NCBI GenBank assembly: GCA_034509755.1
Contig: CM067544.1
Span: 16,549,001-16,613,000 of the forward strand
DNA: 64,000 nucleotides
Origin: Anisodus tanguticus
Lineage: Eukaryota > Streptophyta > Magnoliopsida > Solanales > Solanaceae
Reading direction: 5' to 3'
Part shown: one piece after another, positions 1 to 10,800 of the stretch
How positions within the stretch are numbered: the stretch's first letter is position 1
How the letters are laid out: the number at the start of each line of letters is the position of its first letter
Program-made: the position numbers and the translations under genes
The notes under the pieces: model-generated
Told to the model about the DNA's origin: nothing
What the model saw: the letters and a program-made list of their open reading frames with translations, nothing else
Databases searched by the model: none

Positions 1-225
1 TAGAACCGCAAAAATGGTAAAAATCGTGGCGGAAAACGAGGTGGCAATAACGGGGGTGGCACTGGGCCTCGGGGCAGTGGGCCGCAAGCCAACTGGCCAC
101 AGCCCTGGCCCTATGGCCGTGGAACTGGGCCCAACCCCATCGTATGCACCCAGCCAGCCTTAGGCCCAATATCCAGCCATTGTCATACCCAATTACCCCA
201 GCAACAGTGGTACCCCAAAGCTAGC
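1..225 (+). pseudogene. Copia gag C-terminal fragment (glycine-rich)
   Basis: Reading the plus strand from base 1 gives a Gly/Asn/Lys-rich stretch (NRKNGKNRGGKRGGNN) followed by Pro/Gln/Trp-rich sequence. This closely resembles the linker after gag in the minus-strand Copia element at 4203-5189. It is cut by the window edge upstream and ends at a stop near 228. It is the remains of a second Copia-type element in the opposite orientation. No protease or integrase follows, so it is a fragment. Composition is low-complexity, so the assignment rests mainly on similarity to the neighbouring element. Confidence 0.5.
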
Positions 226-616
226 TTGTAGGGTGAGAATTTTCCAAGTTCATATAAGGAGTCTATGTTCCTATTCCATATCCGATGTGGACTCTTAGCA
301 ATAACCAAAAGGAAAATACATAGGAGGGGAACATAAACTTTACCTGCAGATCCCTGATGAAGATTAAACATAATTTTTAAACATGTGGGGGTGGGTTAGT
401 AGGAGATCTCACTGTCATACAACTAAGATTGAATTACTCATTCCGTTTACAGGTTATCCTACATAAGTAAATGAGGGAAACTCTCCCCTTACAAATGAAA
501 TGGATAATGTACATCTAGCGTATATCAAAATGATATAAGAACTTTCTAATCACGCTAATGGTAACAAGAACCACTTACACTTCTAGTAAAGCGGTGTAGT
601 TGAGCGTGATCACAAT
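226..616. other. Intergenic/unknown, no recognisable gene
   Basis: Between the Copia fragment and the Gypsy gag fragment I see only short chance ORFs. There is no clear LTR, terminal repeat or RNA gene. Confidence 0.5.
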
Positions 617-1447
617 TTGTTTGCCAATGTGCAGTTGAGATTTGTTACTAGTTATTTTATGGAAGAAAATTTATTTGCTTTACCTATGCAGAAACCAAAG
701 GAAGAAAACAGAACAATGCAAGATTGTCCTCAACCCCGAGTTGATGAGCTGGCTCCGGGCATTAAGCAGCCACCCTTAGATGATGCAACCTTCCAACTGA
801 TTCCGGTGATGCTTCACATGCTCCAAGCTAAGGGTCAATTTGGAGGGGAAAATCTGAGGACCCACTGCAGCATTTGAAGAATTTCGTCAGTGTATGCTCT
901 CTCCGCGAACGGAATGCGTATCACATATGATGCAATGAGGCTTTTCTTGTTTCCCTACTCACTTACTGAGAATGCTCAGGCGTGGCTGAACCCTCCATCA
1001 CAAAGTTTTTGAGTAAATATTTTCCTGCGACCAGGACTGTGAAGTTGACAAACGATATCCTGTCCTTCAGGAAGAACGAGCGAGAGCAGTTATATGAAGC
1101 GTGGAAGAGATTCAAGGGAATGTTGATAAGGTGCCCTCACCATGGTATCCCAGACTTAACGGTTATGAAAACGTTCTACACTGGGCTGAATGAAACGATT
1201 AGATCTTGGGTAGACTTGTCTGGCGGTTGAGCTTTTATGAAGAAAACATATGCTGATGCTAAGGTGCTACTTGACACCATGGCACAAAATGGTTATTCAT
1301 AGACATCAAATGAAGAGGCAACCAAATATACCAACAACCTCAACTCTAATCAAGGTGGAAGTCAGTGGAATATACCACAATTGGGTTATCAGTAATGGAG
1401 GTCAAATCAGACATGGAATGACAGTTTTGGTGGAAACCAGAAATTCC
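617..1447 (+). pseudogene. Ty3/Gypsy gag pseudogene, 5' part
   Basis: Translated pieces in two frames give a retrotransposon gag: an N-terminal part at 617-877, then ITKFLSKYFPATRTVKLTND...QLYEAWKRFKGMLIRCPHHG...FYTGLN at 982-1230, typical of the retrotrans_gag domain of plant Gypsy elements. After stops and frameshifts it continues as an Asn/Gln-rich tail (NNLNSNQGGSQWN) to about 1447. The reading frame is broken near 877, 930, 1230 and 1300, so it cannot make a full gag. It is interrupted by the Copia element at 1453-6142 and resumes at 6148. I see no protease or pol of this element. Confidence 0.75.
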
Positions 1448-1452
1448 AAAAC
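1448..1452. repeat. Target-site duplication (aaaac) of the Copia insertion, left copy
   Basis: The five bases aaaac here precede a 14-bp LTR-end remnant that begins tgaaagaaat. The same five bases follow the other end of the Copia element at 6143-6147, as expected for integrase-made 5-bp duplications. Confidence 0.7.
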
Positions 1453-1464
1453 TGAAAGAAATGA

Positions 1465-2973
1465 TCCTGCGACTGTCCCTAAATCTTCAAAAAGGACCGA
1501 GGGAAGACCTTTGTATATATGTCGGCAATTTGATATCTCGACGGGACATGGCATACGCGAACTTGACCACGGACAACCTTTTCACGGACAAAGTAATGTC
1601 CATCTCGATATGTTTAGTGCGTTGGTGCTGAACCGGATTACCAGAAAGGTAGATGGCACTAATATTATCGCAATATACCAAGGTTGCCTTCTGAATGGGA
1701 CAATGAAGCTCCAAAAGCAAATTACGTAACTAGCATGATTCTGAGACCACATTGGCTACCCCTCTATATTCAGCCTCGACACTTGAGCGAGATAGAGTCG
1801 CCTGACGCTTCGCAGACCAGAAGACCAAGTTGTTGCCAAAGAACATACAGTAGCCAGACGTAGACCGTCTGGTATCTAGACACCCACCCCAATCAGCATC
1901 TGTGTATGAGACAAGTGTGGATGTCGATGAAGGATACAAATGCAACCCATAGTCCAGTGTACCCTGAATATACCGGATGATGCGTTTGAGTGCATTCATG
2001 TGCTCAATTCGGGGATCATGCATGAATAAACACACCTGCTGGACAGCATACGTAATATCGGGTCTGGTAAAGGTAAGATACTGAAGGGCCCCTGCAAGAC
2101 TGCGATAGCGGGTCGGATCCTCGTAAGGGACTCCGGTCGCGGCACCAAGCTTGGACTTGGTATCAACTGGAGTGGAAGTGGGCTTACAGGATGACATCCC
2201 AGCCCTTTCGATGATCTCGACGGCATACTTCCGTTGTGACATAAACAACCCATCGGAATGATGAGTGACAGCAATCCCCAAAAAATAACTCAAGGGCCCC
2301 AAGTCTTTCATAGCAAACTCGGAGCTGAGCATGGTCATGATGGACTGGCGCAAGGCATCGGAAGAGGCAGTCAAGATAATATCATCCACATATAACAGAA
2401 TGTAGGCTACGGACGAACCACGACGGTAGATGAACAAAGAATTATCCGACCTGCTGTGAGTGAACCCAATAGTTGAAACATAGTCAGCAACTCTTGTATA
2501 CCAGGCCCATGGAGACTGCTTAAGCCCATATAAGGACTTCTTCAACGACCGACATGATGAGGATGGTTGGGATCCCCGAATCCCATCGGCTGATGCATAT
2601 AGACAGTTTTCTTAAGATCACCATGTAGGAAAGCATTTTTGACATCCAACTGATGAATAGGCCATGTCTTCGAAAGAGCCAAGCTACGCATAGTGCGAAT
2701 GGTAGCCGGCTTGACCACTGGACTAAACGTCTCCCCACAATCTATACCAACCTGCTGAGTCTTACCATCACCCACAAGTCGCGCCTTATGTCGAGCAAAT
2801 GAACTATCTGAATTATCCTTATGAGCAAAAATACACATAGACCTGATAACATTAATACCATATGGATGGGGCACCAACTCCCACGTCTTATTATCAATAA
2901 GAGCATTATATTCATCAGTCATAGCAATTTTCCAATTCGAGTCGTTTAAGGCAGACATAGGATTACGGGGCAA
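1465..2973 (-). pseudogene. Copia reverse transcriptase and RNase H (frameshifted)
   Basis: Minus-strand frames 2973-2542, 2545-1730 and 1720-1465 join into a Copia RT-RNase H. Visible motifs are KTWELVPHPYG and ARLVGDGKTQQVGIDCGETF, the palm motif LLYVDDIIL near 2385, DADWGGC of RNase H near 1880, and VYCDNISAIYLSGNP with HQRTKHIEMD near 1600-1660. There is a frameshift at about 2543 (DPNHPHH to LKKSLYGLKQ), a stop near 1730 and another frameshift near 1540, after which HVPSRYQIADIYTK reads in a different frame. The active-site Asp pair is intact, but the frame is not, so no active polyprotein is made. Confidence 0.85.
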
Positions 2974-3108
2974 TGGGGATTTAGAGACATTAGGATGTAA
3001 ATTAAAATGTCTTTTAGGTGTAACAATACCCCGCTGACTACGAGTGACTGGTCTATGACTCGAGGAAGAATTGAGTGGATGTCGGGAATTTGTTGGGCTC
3101 GGGACGGA

Positions 3109-4140
3109 CTAGCCAGCAGGCAGTAGGCCTGCTGGCCCAACTCGGGAAGTAGTACCAGTGGCGGAAACAGAAACTGGACCAGTTCCAGTATTGGGCTGCA
3201 CAGACCCAATTGTTGAAACTGGCCCAGTGACAAAATTGGGCAGAGAGGACTGTGACGGGCCAGTGGGACCAGCGGGCAGTGGGCCCGCTGGAGAATTTTG
3301 AGTGCGGGAGATGTCCGAAAAATGCTGAATAATATACGGGGATATTTGTTCATCCAAAATATTATACGAACTAGGCACGGGAGAATGACTTTTAGCAAAT
3401 GGAAATTGGGATTCATCAATAATTACATGACGATTAATGATGATTTTATTGGAGGATAAATCAAAGCATTTGTAGCCACGATGATTAGAAGAAAAAACCA
3501 AAAACACACATGAAGTAGATCAGGCATGAAGTTTGTTAATTGTGGTGGATGAAAATAACGGATAACATAAACACCCAAAAAATCCGAAGATGAGAATAAG
3601 AAGGAGATTTATTATATAAAATCTGAAGAGGGGAAGAATATGTCAAACCTTTCGAAGGAGTTATGTTAAGTAGATATGTAGCCATTTGAAGAGCGTGATG
3701 CCAAAAATATTGGGGTACGAAAACATGAATTAATAGAGTGCGGATAATGTTATTTATGGAACGAATTTTACGTTTGGCTTTCCCATTTTGTGAAGATGTA
3801 TGGGGACAAGAAAAACTAAAATTTATCCCATTAGTAGCACATAATTCCCGAAATACCCCATTGTCATACTCTTTTCCATTATCACACTGAATATTTTTGA
3901 TTTCACGGTCGAATTGGGTTCTGATGAATGCTCTAAATTTTAGGAAGATGGAAAAAACTTGAGATTTCTTCGCTATTGGAAATGTCCATAAAATTTTTGG
4001 AATAATCATCCAAAAAAAGAACATAATACCGATGACCCATAGAACTAGGAACAAGAGTCGTCCATAAGTCGCTATGAATAATATCAAATGGCATTAAAGT
4101 ATGAGATTTTGAGTCTACAAATGGCAACTTAACAATTTTT
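3109..4140 (-). pseudogene. Copia integrase region (frameshifted)
   Basis: Minus strand 4127-3933 gives DIIHSDLWTTLVPSSMGHRY with FLDDYSKN, the start of the integrase core. A frameshift near 3950 leads into QFDREIKNIQCDNGKEYDNG and SCPHTSSQNGKAKRKIRSIN (4087-3536), which carry the second and third acidic-site surroundings; the usual NG-V-AERK is changed to NGKAKRK. From 3507 the frame continues as GYKCFDLSSNKIIINRHVI followed by a Pro/Gly/Thr-rich linker to 3109, as between integrase and RT in Copia elements. Confidence 0.8.
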
Positions 4141-4202
4141 CCTAAAGAATAAGATTGACAAATTGGAATATGACTCGTACCCTTACATGAAATAAAACTA
4201 TT

Positions 4203-5784
4203 TTAATCTAAAGCTGACAAAATAGAGGACCCCGGATGACCAACACGAGCATGCCACAAGGAAGGAGAGATGGCTGCAAAAACTGATGGCAGGGTTTGAC
4301 TCGATGGACCGGGACTGGGTGTGATAGGATAAAGATCTCCCCTACTATCACACCTCATGAGAGGACTCCCAGTCTTGAAATCCTTTACAGAAAAACCAAA
4401 TGGATCAAATTCAATAGAAACGGAATTGTCATTAGTGAATTTACGGACAGAGACTAAGTTTTTAATCAATTTGGGGGCGTCTAGGGTATTTTTCAAGATA
4501 AGAGGGGGATGATGGGGAGATAATGATTTATGACCACAACCACGAATTGGAACAGAATTGCCATTACCAACTATTATACCGCGAGGGTTGCTCAAATTGG
4601 AATAAGATGAGAGAGTACCTGAATCGGATGTCATGTGGGTAGTGGCACCAGTGTCCATATACCAATTGGGGTCCGGTTGAGTCAAACCCAGTGTGTGCAT
4701 CGCGGCCTCGATATCTGTCCGAGTGGGGCCTGCTGCGTGATAGGCTTGGTGGGGCCGAGGCCCAAGCACCATTGTTTGCGGTCTAGGCCCAGACTGTTGT
4801 TGGTTGTAACTGGACCAGGCCGAATTGGGCCTGGACTGCTGCTGGGCTGGCCACTGCCGCTGGGACGTAAACTGGTTGGGCCTAAACTGCTGTTGTGGGC
4901 CCCACTGCCACTGCATAGGGGCCCACTGTGGGCTCCAGAACTGTTGTTGTTGTTGCTGACCACCGCAAGGACCCCCACTGCCACCACCATTCTGCCGGCT
5001 GCCGTCGTTGTTGCCGCCGCGGTTTTTGCCATTTTTCTTATTTCCACCCTTTTTGCCGCCACCGTTGTTGCGGTTTTGGCTCGAGTTGTTGGAACCGATA
5101 GGATATACCGTGGACTCGGTCATCATGACTACGGGACTAGTACCGGTAGCCGCTCGTTTCGCTATGCCTGCTTCTTCTAGTGTAAGCATAGAACGCGCCT
5201 AATAAAATTGCGGAAGCGGGATTGCTTTGCCGAAGAAGAGTTCCCACACCACTATAGGCCTTGGAGAGGCCGGAAACCATTTGGAGGACCAAACGATCGT
5301 TCGAAACCGGAGCGCCAACGTTGCGAAGTTGGTCCGCCAATTCCTTTAATCTTTTGCAATAAGCCGAAACATTAGGGAAATCTTCCATATTGACGTGGGA
5401 GAAATCCTGCTCAAGGGTAACGGCTCTAGAATTTTGATTATCTTGGAATATATCACGCAGTCTATCCCAAGTCGCTTGTGCCGTAGCGTCAGGCTCAATA
5501 ATTGTTTGCAAAAGGTCGGTAGATATTGTGGAATATATCCACTGAAGGACGGTAGCATCAATAGTCGTCCACAACTTAGGATCATCCTCGCATTTTGGCA
5601 CCTCCGTATCCTCAGGAGCCGCGGGGATTATGTGATGGATGACTTGATGCGATCGTGCGTGAATTTTGAACAGCTCGGCCCACGTCGCATATTGGACGTT
5701 TTCTATTTCAAAAACGAGAGGGATGTTATTCTTGATGTTAGAAACTGTAAGGGCCGGATGAAACGTGTTCCGAGATGTAGACAT
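4203..5784 (-). pseudogene. Copia gag and protease (frameshifted)
   Basis: Gag probably starts at the ATG at 5784 (MSTSRNTFHPALTVSNIKN), the first Met of a clear gag reading frame. It contains WAELFKIHARSHQVIHHI, ATAQATWDRLRDIFQDNQNS and LKELADQLRNVG, typical of the UBN2-like gag of Copia. A frameshift near 5180 moves it into the frame 5189-4203. This carries a Gly/Asn/Gln-rich linker, the aspartic protease motif WYMDTGATTHMT (near 4660) and the GAG-pre-integrase motif LWHARVGHPG (near 4240). The protease triad DTGA is intact. Confidence 0.85.
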
Positions 5785-5920
5785 ATTGATAGAACAATAT
5801 GTGATTGAGAAATTAGGGAGAAAATTTTGGAAAGAAAAGAGGTCCCGTCGGCACACAAACCGAGAGCAAAACGTCTCGGAAGTCGACGGAAAATTTAGGA
5901 GAGTAGAGAGGATTTTAAGA

Positions 5921-5938
5921 CCTAGACTCTTGATACCA
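5921..5938 (-). promoter_or_regulatory. Copia primer-binding site (tRNA-Met type)
   Basis: On the minus strand the bases right after the LTR read TGGTATCAAGAG, matching the 3' end complement of initiator tRNA-Met with a small change. It abuts the LTR end, as expected. Confidence 0.75.
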
Positions 5939-6142
5939 TGAAAGAAATAATCCATTGATTATTTTCATTAATTGAAAGGCTATATATACAAGTTACATAA
6001 TAGGAGAATCCTATTCCTATTCTATTCTTAATACCTTATTCTATACATTTATGGTAATACAATACTAATTATATTACAACCTTACCTAAACTAGGATACT
6101 AAATATTTACCATAAATTACACATAATTGTGTATATTTAACA
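5939..6142 (-). repeat. Copia 5' LTR (about 204 bp)
   Basis: On the minus strand it starts TGTTAAATATAC and ends TATTTCTTTCA, bounded by the target duplication at 6143-6147 and by the primer-binding site at 5938. It contains an A/T-rich promoter-like stretch (tatatata near 5984). The partner 3' LTR is almost entirely deleted. Confidence 0.75.
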
Positions 6143-6147
6143 AAAAC
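6143..6147. repeat. Target-site duplication (aaaac) of the Copia insertion, right copy
   Basis: Matches 1448-1452; see the Copia element. Confidence 0.7.
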
Positions 6148-6444
6148 AACCAAGGGGGTAACCAGTGGAATAGTGAGCAAGGTTGCTACGGAGGAGTTGT
6201 CCCTTCTCTGTCTTTGGGATATAAGTATCCCGGGTTCTCTTCACCAATACAACCTCAGCCATATTATAATCAGAGCCAGCAGAGATACCCACGTCAACAC
6301 AGTGAACCACCATATGGTGGAATATTGTCACAAAACGAGGCGTATGAGAGTTTAGTAGGTATCAAGGAAAAGAAAGAAGCACATTCCATAGCCATCAAGA
6401 ACATACAGGTCCAGCTCGAGCAGCTCTCCGAAGCAATGAAATAG
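6148..6444 (+). pseudogene. Ty3/Gypsy gag pseudogene, 3' part
   Basis: The frame NNQGGNQWNSEQGCYGG...VPSLSLGYKYPGF...QSQQRYPRQH ends in a short coiled-coil-like tail (IKNIQVQLEQLSEAMK) and a stop at 6442-6444. The Gly/Gln/Asn-rich tail continues the gag that breaks off at 1447. The gag C-terminus is visible but no zinc knuckle, protease or pol follows. Confidence 0.7.
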
Positions 6445-6966
6445 CATGACACATGATGGGGCCTTGCCTAGTGATACCTTTTGAAGCAAATATAAGATTT
6501 GAAGTTAGTGAGAGCACAAACGTAGATGAACCTTTTTTAATTTCTTAGATAACAATAGATGAAGTTTCATTTGCTATATAAAGAATATTATTTATTACAA
6601 TTAAGATTTATTTTTTTTACATTTACATGCTTCCTTCTATACAAGTTTATTACGTATATTTTGATATGATTATGTATTCTTTAGGATAATACACAAATTT
6701 ATTCTTCTTCATAATCGAGAAACACAATTTGTATGATGTGTTTGTTTTTCTACCCTTCTCCACTTAAATATTACTTCTAAGCTATTGTCTGACGTGTGCT
6801 GGCCAAAACCACACATTACACAGGTACCACAAATTAACACATCTACTTGAACAATTTGCAATGTTAACCATAGTCGGTCTTCATTTCATCTTCAATCTTC
6901 ACCTTCTCCATTTTCACTCATTTGTCCATACTTTAGCCCCCGAAAATCATGTCTTAGAGCTCCGAA
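6445..6966. other. Intergenic, A/T-rich, no gene recognised
   Basis: Contains only short chance frames. It may hold the 5' region of the GRF pseudogene that starts at 6967. Confidence 0.5.
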
Positions 6967-7520
6967 ATGTCAAATCTTGCTATAGAACCTGATGTTTGTG
7001 AATGCAATTATTATTGTAAGCTCAGAACATCAAGGACCCAAGATAATCCCGGTCGTCGTTTTTGACGTTGTAAAGTGTTCGAAGTAAGAGTTTTACAAGT
7101 TTTTAGGGTTTAGAGTTTTTCCACATTATCTACATACTTTACTTTCAAAAATTGATTTTCTTGTAATGTTTATAGGATATGAATGGTTGCATATATTTTT
7201 TATGGGAATATAACACTCCCGTGGATAAAATGGTGGCGGCGAAGTTTAAAAAGGCTCATGTTGATAGAGATACCGCGACTTCACGTATCACTAGAGATAC
7301 CGTGAAGTTTGACTTGCAGTTTAAACTTATGGAAGCTCAAGAAAAATTTGACCTTCTAGAGGGCTTGCTAAAAGAATCCGAAGAAAAACAAAGTTTTTTC
7401 AAGGATAATCTTAGAAACACACAACACGAGAAAAATATTTTGAAAGAAAAACTGAAATTTTGGAAGATTATTTGTGCTATCTTGTTGTTGTTTATTATTT
7501 CTATGTATTTTATTTATTAA
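6967..7520 (+). pseudogene. GRF-type zinc-finger protein gene, broken by an in-frame TGA
   Basis: An ATG at 6967 opens MSNLAIEPDVCECNYYCKLR followed by TSRTQDNPGRRF, the GRF zinc-finger signature. The next codon is TGA where the family has Trp (GRRFWxC). Reading on gives RCKVFE, then a 92-bp GT-AG intron (7084-7175), then DMNGCIYFLWEYN, which completes the finger. Exon 2 (7176-7520) adds a charged coiled-coil (about residues 65-130) and a C-terminal hydrophobic segment (IICAILLLFIISMYFIY), as in the plant GRF/At1g43920-like family that often ends in a membrane anchor. An upstream in-frame ATG at 6949 is followed at once by a stop. One nonsense codon removes the function unless it is misread or a sequencing error. 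Confidence 0.75.
7084..7175 (+). other. Intron of the GRF pseudogene
   Basis: It starts GTAAGAG and ends TTTATAG. Removing it joins CKVFE to DMNGC in one frame and restores the spacing of the GRF finger. Confidence 0.7.
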
Positions 7521-7882
7521 GTTTATTGTTTCTATGTATTTTCGATCTAGTTTATTGTTTTTATGTATTTTATTTTTACTAGTTGCACGTTTTCATGTAT
7601 TATGTATTTTCTATATATTTTTAAATGTATAATGTAATCGATATCTTTTATGTACTAATTTATTTGTGTTTTCATTACAAATTGTGAATTGTTGAGCTTT
7701 TTATGTATTATTAACTATAAGATGCTTATATAAATTAATAATAGACTATAACAATCAAAACAAAATTAAACATACTAACTTTCTTCAAATTGATGACTTC
7801 ATCGTAAATTAAAAATACAAATTAAATCATGAGCCCTGAACTTAAATGACCCAAAAACTAAGCAAGTAGACCAAAATAACCC
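7521..7882. other. A/T-rich spacer with a short internal repeat
   Basis: No gene. The motif atgtattttatttt/atgtattttc recurs just after the GRF stop (7500-7610), probably 3' UTR of the GRF pseudogene. Confidence 0.4.
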
Positions 7883-8390
7883 CTAATCATCATCAGAATA
7901 GAAGTCCTCAATATCGTCCTCATAACAATATTTTGGATTTCTTAAGACATATCTTCTTTCTGTAGATGTTAGTTCTCTACCCGTTGATGATGCTTGTTCT
8001 TCAGCCAACTTTAGCATGTAAAATCTACAACGTCTTCCTAGCATTCTGTTGTTTTCTTTTCTAATCCTCTATACGACAATGTTGATCACTTCGAGGCATG
8101 GTCATTGAGAACCTTGTTGGGATTTGAGCGTTGAGATTTTCCAAGTGACGAACAAGATGTTCTGATTCGGCATGTCGATATGCCCATTCTCGGCGTAACC
8201 CACAATAATATTCTCTTGGATCTGAATATTTCACATTGCAAAAATCATCATTACGATCTATAAAAAGGTGGGATTTCAAATCGTCTATCTTGAATTCATT
8301 GTTATCAAGATAACTTGTATCACCTGAATAACTACTATGATTTGAGCTATCACCACCACTGCTATTCAGATTGGAAGGAATACCGACCAA
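7883..8390 (-). pseudogene. Small acidic protein of unknown function, one frameshift (copy A)
   Basis: The minus strand from ATG 8390 encodes MVGIPSNLNSSGGDSSNHSS, then DLKSHLFIDRNDDF, YYCGLRREWAYRHAESEHLV and MTMPRSDQHCRIED, with a stop at 8061. Shifting frame at about 8075 continues as IRKENNRMLGRRCRFYMLKL, AEEQASSTGRELTSTERRYV and an acidic end DDIEDFYSDDD to a TAG at 7883. The full product would be about 168 residues: Ser-rich start, helical charged middle, acidic tail. I do not recognise the family. It lies head-to-tail with a partial relative (8607-8777) and the MULE transposase, so it may be transposon cargo. Confidence 0.45.
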
Positions 8391-8606
8391 TATACATTTC
8401 TACTACTCAACATTGAATATGTTGTAGTTTAATAACAAATTAAAGGCTACTTATATAGTTGAAAACCCCAAGTACCCTTGAGGTCGTCATATGACCCTAC
8501 CTACCTACTTTATTATACAAAAATATTAATAGAATCATGGCGAATCATCTTCATTGGACATCGCACAGTCCAAATCCCACTTGGATCTAAATCTGATGTA
8601 ACCATG

Positions 8607-8777
8607 TTAACCATATTCTACCCCGAGGCAACGTATTTTCATCCGATTGTTCTCTTCGCGAAAATGGTTAAGAGCACAATTGAACTCTTGTGGTGTACCA
8701 CGAGGCATTGACGGAGCATGACTTTTTGGACGTTTGAGTCCGAGTGCCCTCAAGTTTTGTTCTAGCATTTCAGCCTC
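8607..8777 (-). pseudogene. Fragment related to the small acidic ORF (copy B)
   Basis: The minus strand from 8777 reads EAEMLEQNLRALGLKRPKSH, then APSMPRGTPQEFNCALNHFR and EENNRMKIRCLGVEYG before a stop at 8607. Its layout (helical segment, MPR, then R/K-ENNRM-R-RC) parallels residues of copy A. It directly follows the broken MULE frame. Similarity is by eye and short. Confidence 0.35.
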
Positions 8778-8789
8778 CCTAAGACGTCA

Positions 8790-10800
8790 AACCATCAATG
8801 TGTGGTTTGAATGTCCAAAACACAAAATTAAAAATATTACCGGCCACACCAGGTTGGGTGTTGAGCTTCCACTCTACAACAGTAATAGGATTGAAGCGTT
8901 GTAGATCTGCCATATACCTCGGCAACTGCTGGAAAGAGCCCTCTCATGTATAATAAATCATCTCAAAAGCGCGTCTATGCTCGAGATATCTCTTTCTCAT
9001 GCTTATCATTTTACGATATACTCTCACAACGTTTATAATGCATTCTTTTATGGTAACCTTGACAAGTTTAAACAAACAACATTTAACAATGATAATTTAA
9101 TTGATGTCAAAATTATAATGAACTTGGTCGAATAGGGTACCTTGGGGTTTCGGCAATATTAGTAAGTAACACTTGAGCAATCATATTTGTATCTAAATTA
9201 AAATGATATGCTCAATTGTCATCCATATCACAAGTGTGACGTGAGCGAAATTTTGTGATAGTCCACATACTATCATGAGTAACAATACCCCGAAGCATCC
9301 ATTGACAACCTCTGCTCATGTTTGCAAACTAATCTCCACAGCTTTCGGATTTAATCATCAACTCTAAACTCTCTCATTTCTTTGATGCTATAAATTTTGA
9401 CGACCCTTTGCATTGCCTTTTTGGAAGAGAAAAGCATGTCTTTTGTAATATGAAATGTATCGTTTACAAGATCGTGTTGCTCTTTTTATATTTTTTGGTG
9501 AATTTGATCATCTTCTCTGATGAATACAAAGGCATCAGGACGACATTGAAGATTGTCAAGATATGAAATCACGTCAGAATGCCACTGAATTGGGCTTTCT
9601 GCCATCGGTTCGTGCTAGTGAATTGGGATTTCTGTCAGCGGTTCTTGCTGGTGTGGCCAACTTTGCATCATTTCTACTAATTGTTGTTCCTGCCTATGAT
9701 GATGAATATCAACTTCATTATCTGATATATTTACGTCATCATCATCGGATACCTCTGTATTCGGTATATCATCGCTATCACTAGATGATGTTTCTATATG
9801 ATTTGGATAATCTTCCCCATCTAGTAAAGGCCTCTTTCTATACGAAAAATAGGTAACATATTTTAAATACTAACATCAAAATATATATATGGATTATTTA
9901 ATATCAAGGTGATGAACATATCGATAATGATCAATATTGTCTGGGTTTGAAGAAAGATCAATTGCATCAAAATCAACGTTTGGTACCATTGGCGAGTTTT
10001 GTGAATAATTTTTACTACAGAGGATGTTCAAGTATTGTAAACACTAAACATCAAAACATTTATATTATTTAATTATTAAAAAGTATACCTACCGATAATA
10101 ATCAACTACACCGAACTGAGAGGATTGCTCAATATTACTCATATCAAGTGTATAACCCCTAAAAAGATACAAAAATATTGCTATTACCATACGTATAATA
10201 AACATGTTCTACTACACAAAATAATAATGAAAAATGGATATTTACCAATTTTCTCTGTAATTTTGATTAAATTGATGGCTTAGAGTTTCCAGCGACACTT
10301 GACCACTCAAAATGTATCCATAAGAACTCATGTTCGTATAAGTGTTACCATGAGTAGGCTAAACTTGAGGGATTTGAGGACGAGGCGCAGTCGGCATCTC
10401 TGGGAAACTGACGAGGCTTGGCCAAGACTTTACTACGACTATGAGGTATCTTTTCAACATACATTTCAAGAACATTGAGGGTGATTAACCCTATATATTC
10501 TTCCGACGCCCTCAAATATTCACTCAAAGATTCATTATTAATGATATTACACTCGCCATAAAGCACTAGATCTTGCGGTGCAATGGATATTGGATATCTG
10601 CCTATTATAGATAATGCAAACTCATGCTTACTAACTTTCATTCTTATATATATGGCATTGAGTAATATTGAGTAATCCAAGGTAATTGAAAACTTAACAT
10701 GGTATTGTGGTGGAATACTATAACGAACATTATTATTATCATGAACAATCTCTCCATCCCAAAATAAAGAAACCTTAACATTTGAAGAAGGAGAGACCAT
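8790..10800 (-). pseudogene. Mutator-like (MULE) transposase, N-terminal half, degenerate
   Basis: The minus strand first exon (10800-10345) encodes VKVSLFWDGEIVHDNNNVRY and NVLEMYVEKIPHSRSKVL, the PB1-like N-terminus common to plant MULE transposases. Further down come an acidic spacer (SSSDSDDIPNTEVSDDDD, near 9780-9730), the MuDR DNA-binding part (KKAMQRVVKIYSIKEMR near 9400; MSRGCQWMLRGIVTHDS near 9300; RSRHTCDM near 9245; LDTNMIAQVLLTNIAETPRY near 9150) and LPRYMADLQRFNPITVVEWK near 8900, then FWTFKPHIDG near 8810. There it stops, just before the DDE catalytic core. Many stops and frameshifts are present. No terminal inverted repeats were found. Confidence 0.7.

Larger units (their letters stand above)
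1453..6142 (-). mobile_element. Ty1/Copia retrotransposon, 3' LTR deleted, nested in Gypsy gag
   Basis: On the minus strand the element reads: 5' LTR (6142 down to 5939), a primer-binding site complementary to initiator tRNA-Met (5938-5921), gag, protease, integrase, reverse transcriptase and RNase H. This is the Copia order. The coding region has several frameshifts and stops. At the 3' end only about 14 bp of LTR (1453 onward, tgaaagaaat then atcc) remain, joined directly to the end of RNase H, so most of the 3' LTR and the polypurine tract were lost in an internal deletion. The 5-bp duplication aaaac flanks both ends (1448-1452 and 6143-6147), so this is one insertion event. It splits a Gypsy gag. 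Confidence 0.85.

Noticed and set aside
1250..1729. 159-aa plus-strand frame as one protein
   Set aside because: It runs across the Copia insertion junction: Gypsy gag sequence to 1452, then the antisense of Copia RNase H.
4635..5180. 181-aa plus-strand frame opposite the Copia gag linker
   Set aside because: It is the shadow of the low-complexity Gly/Gln-rich gag linker on the other strand.
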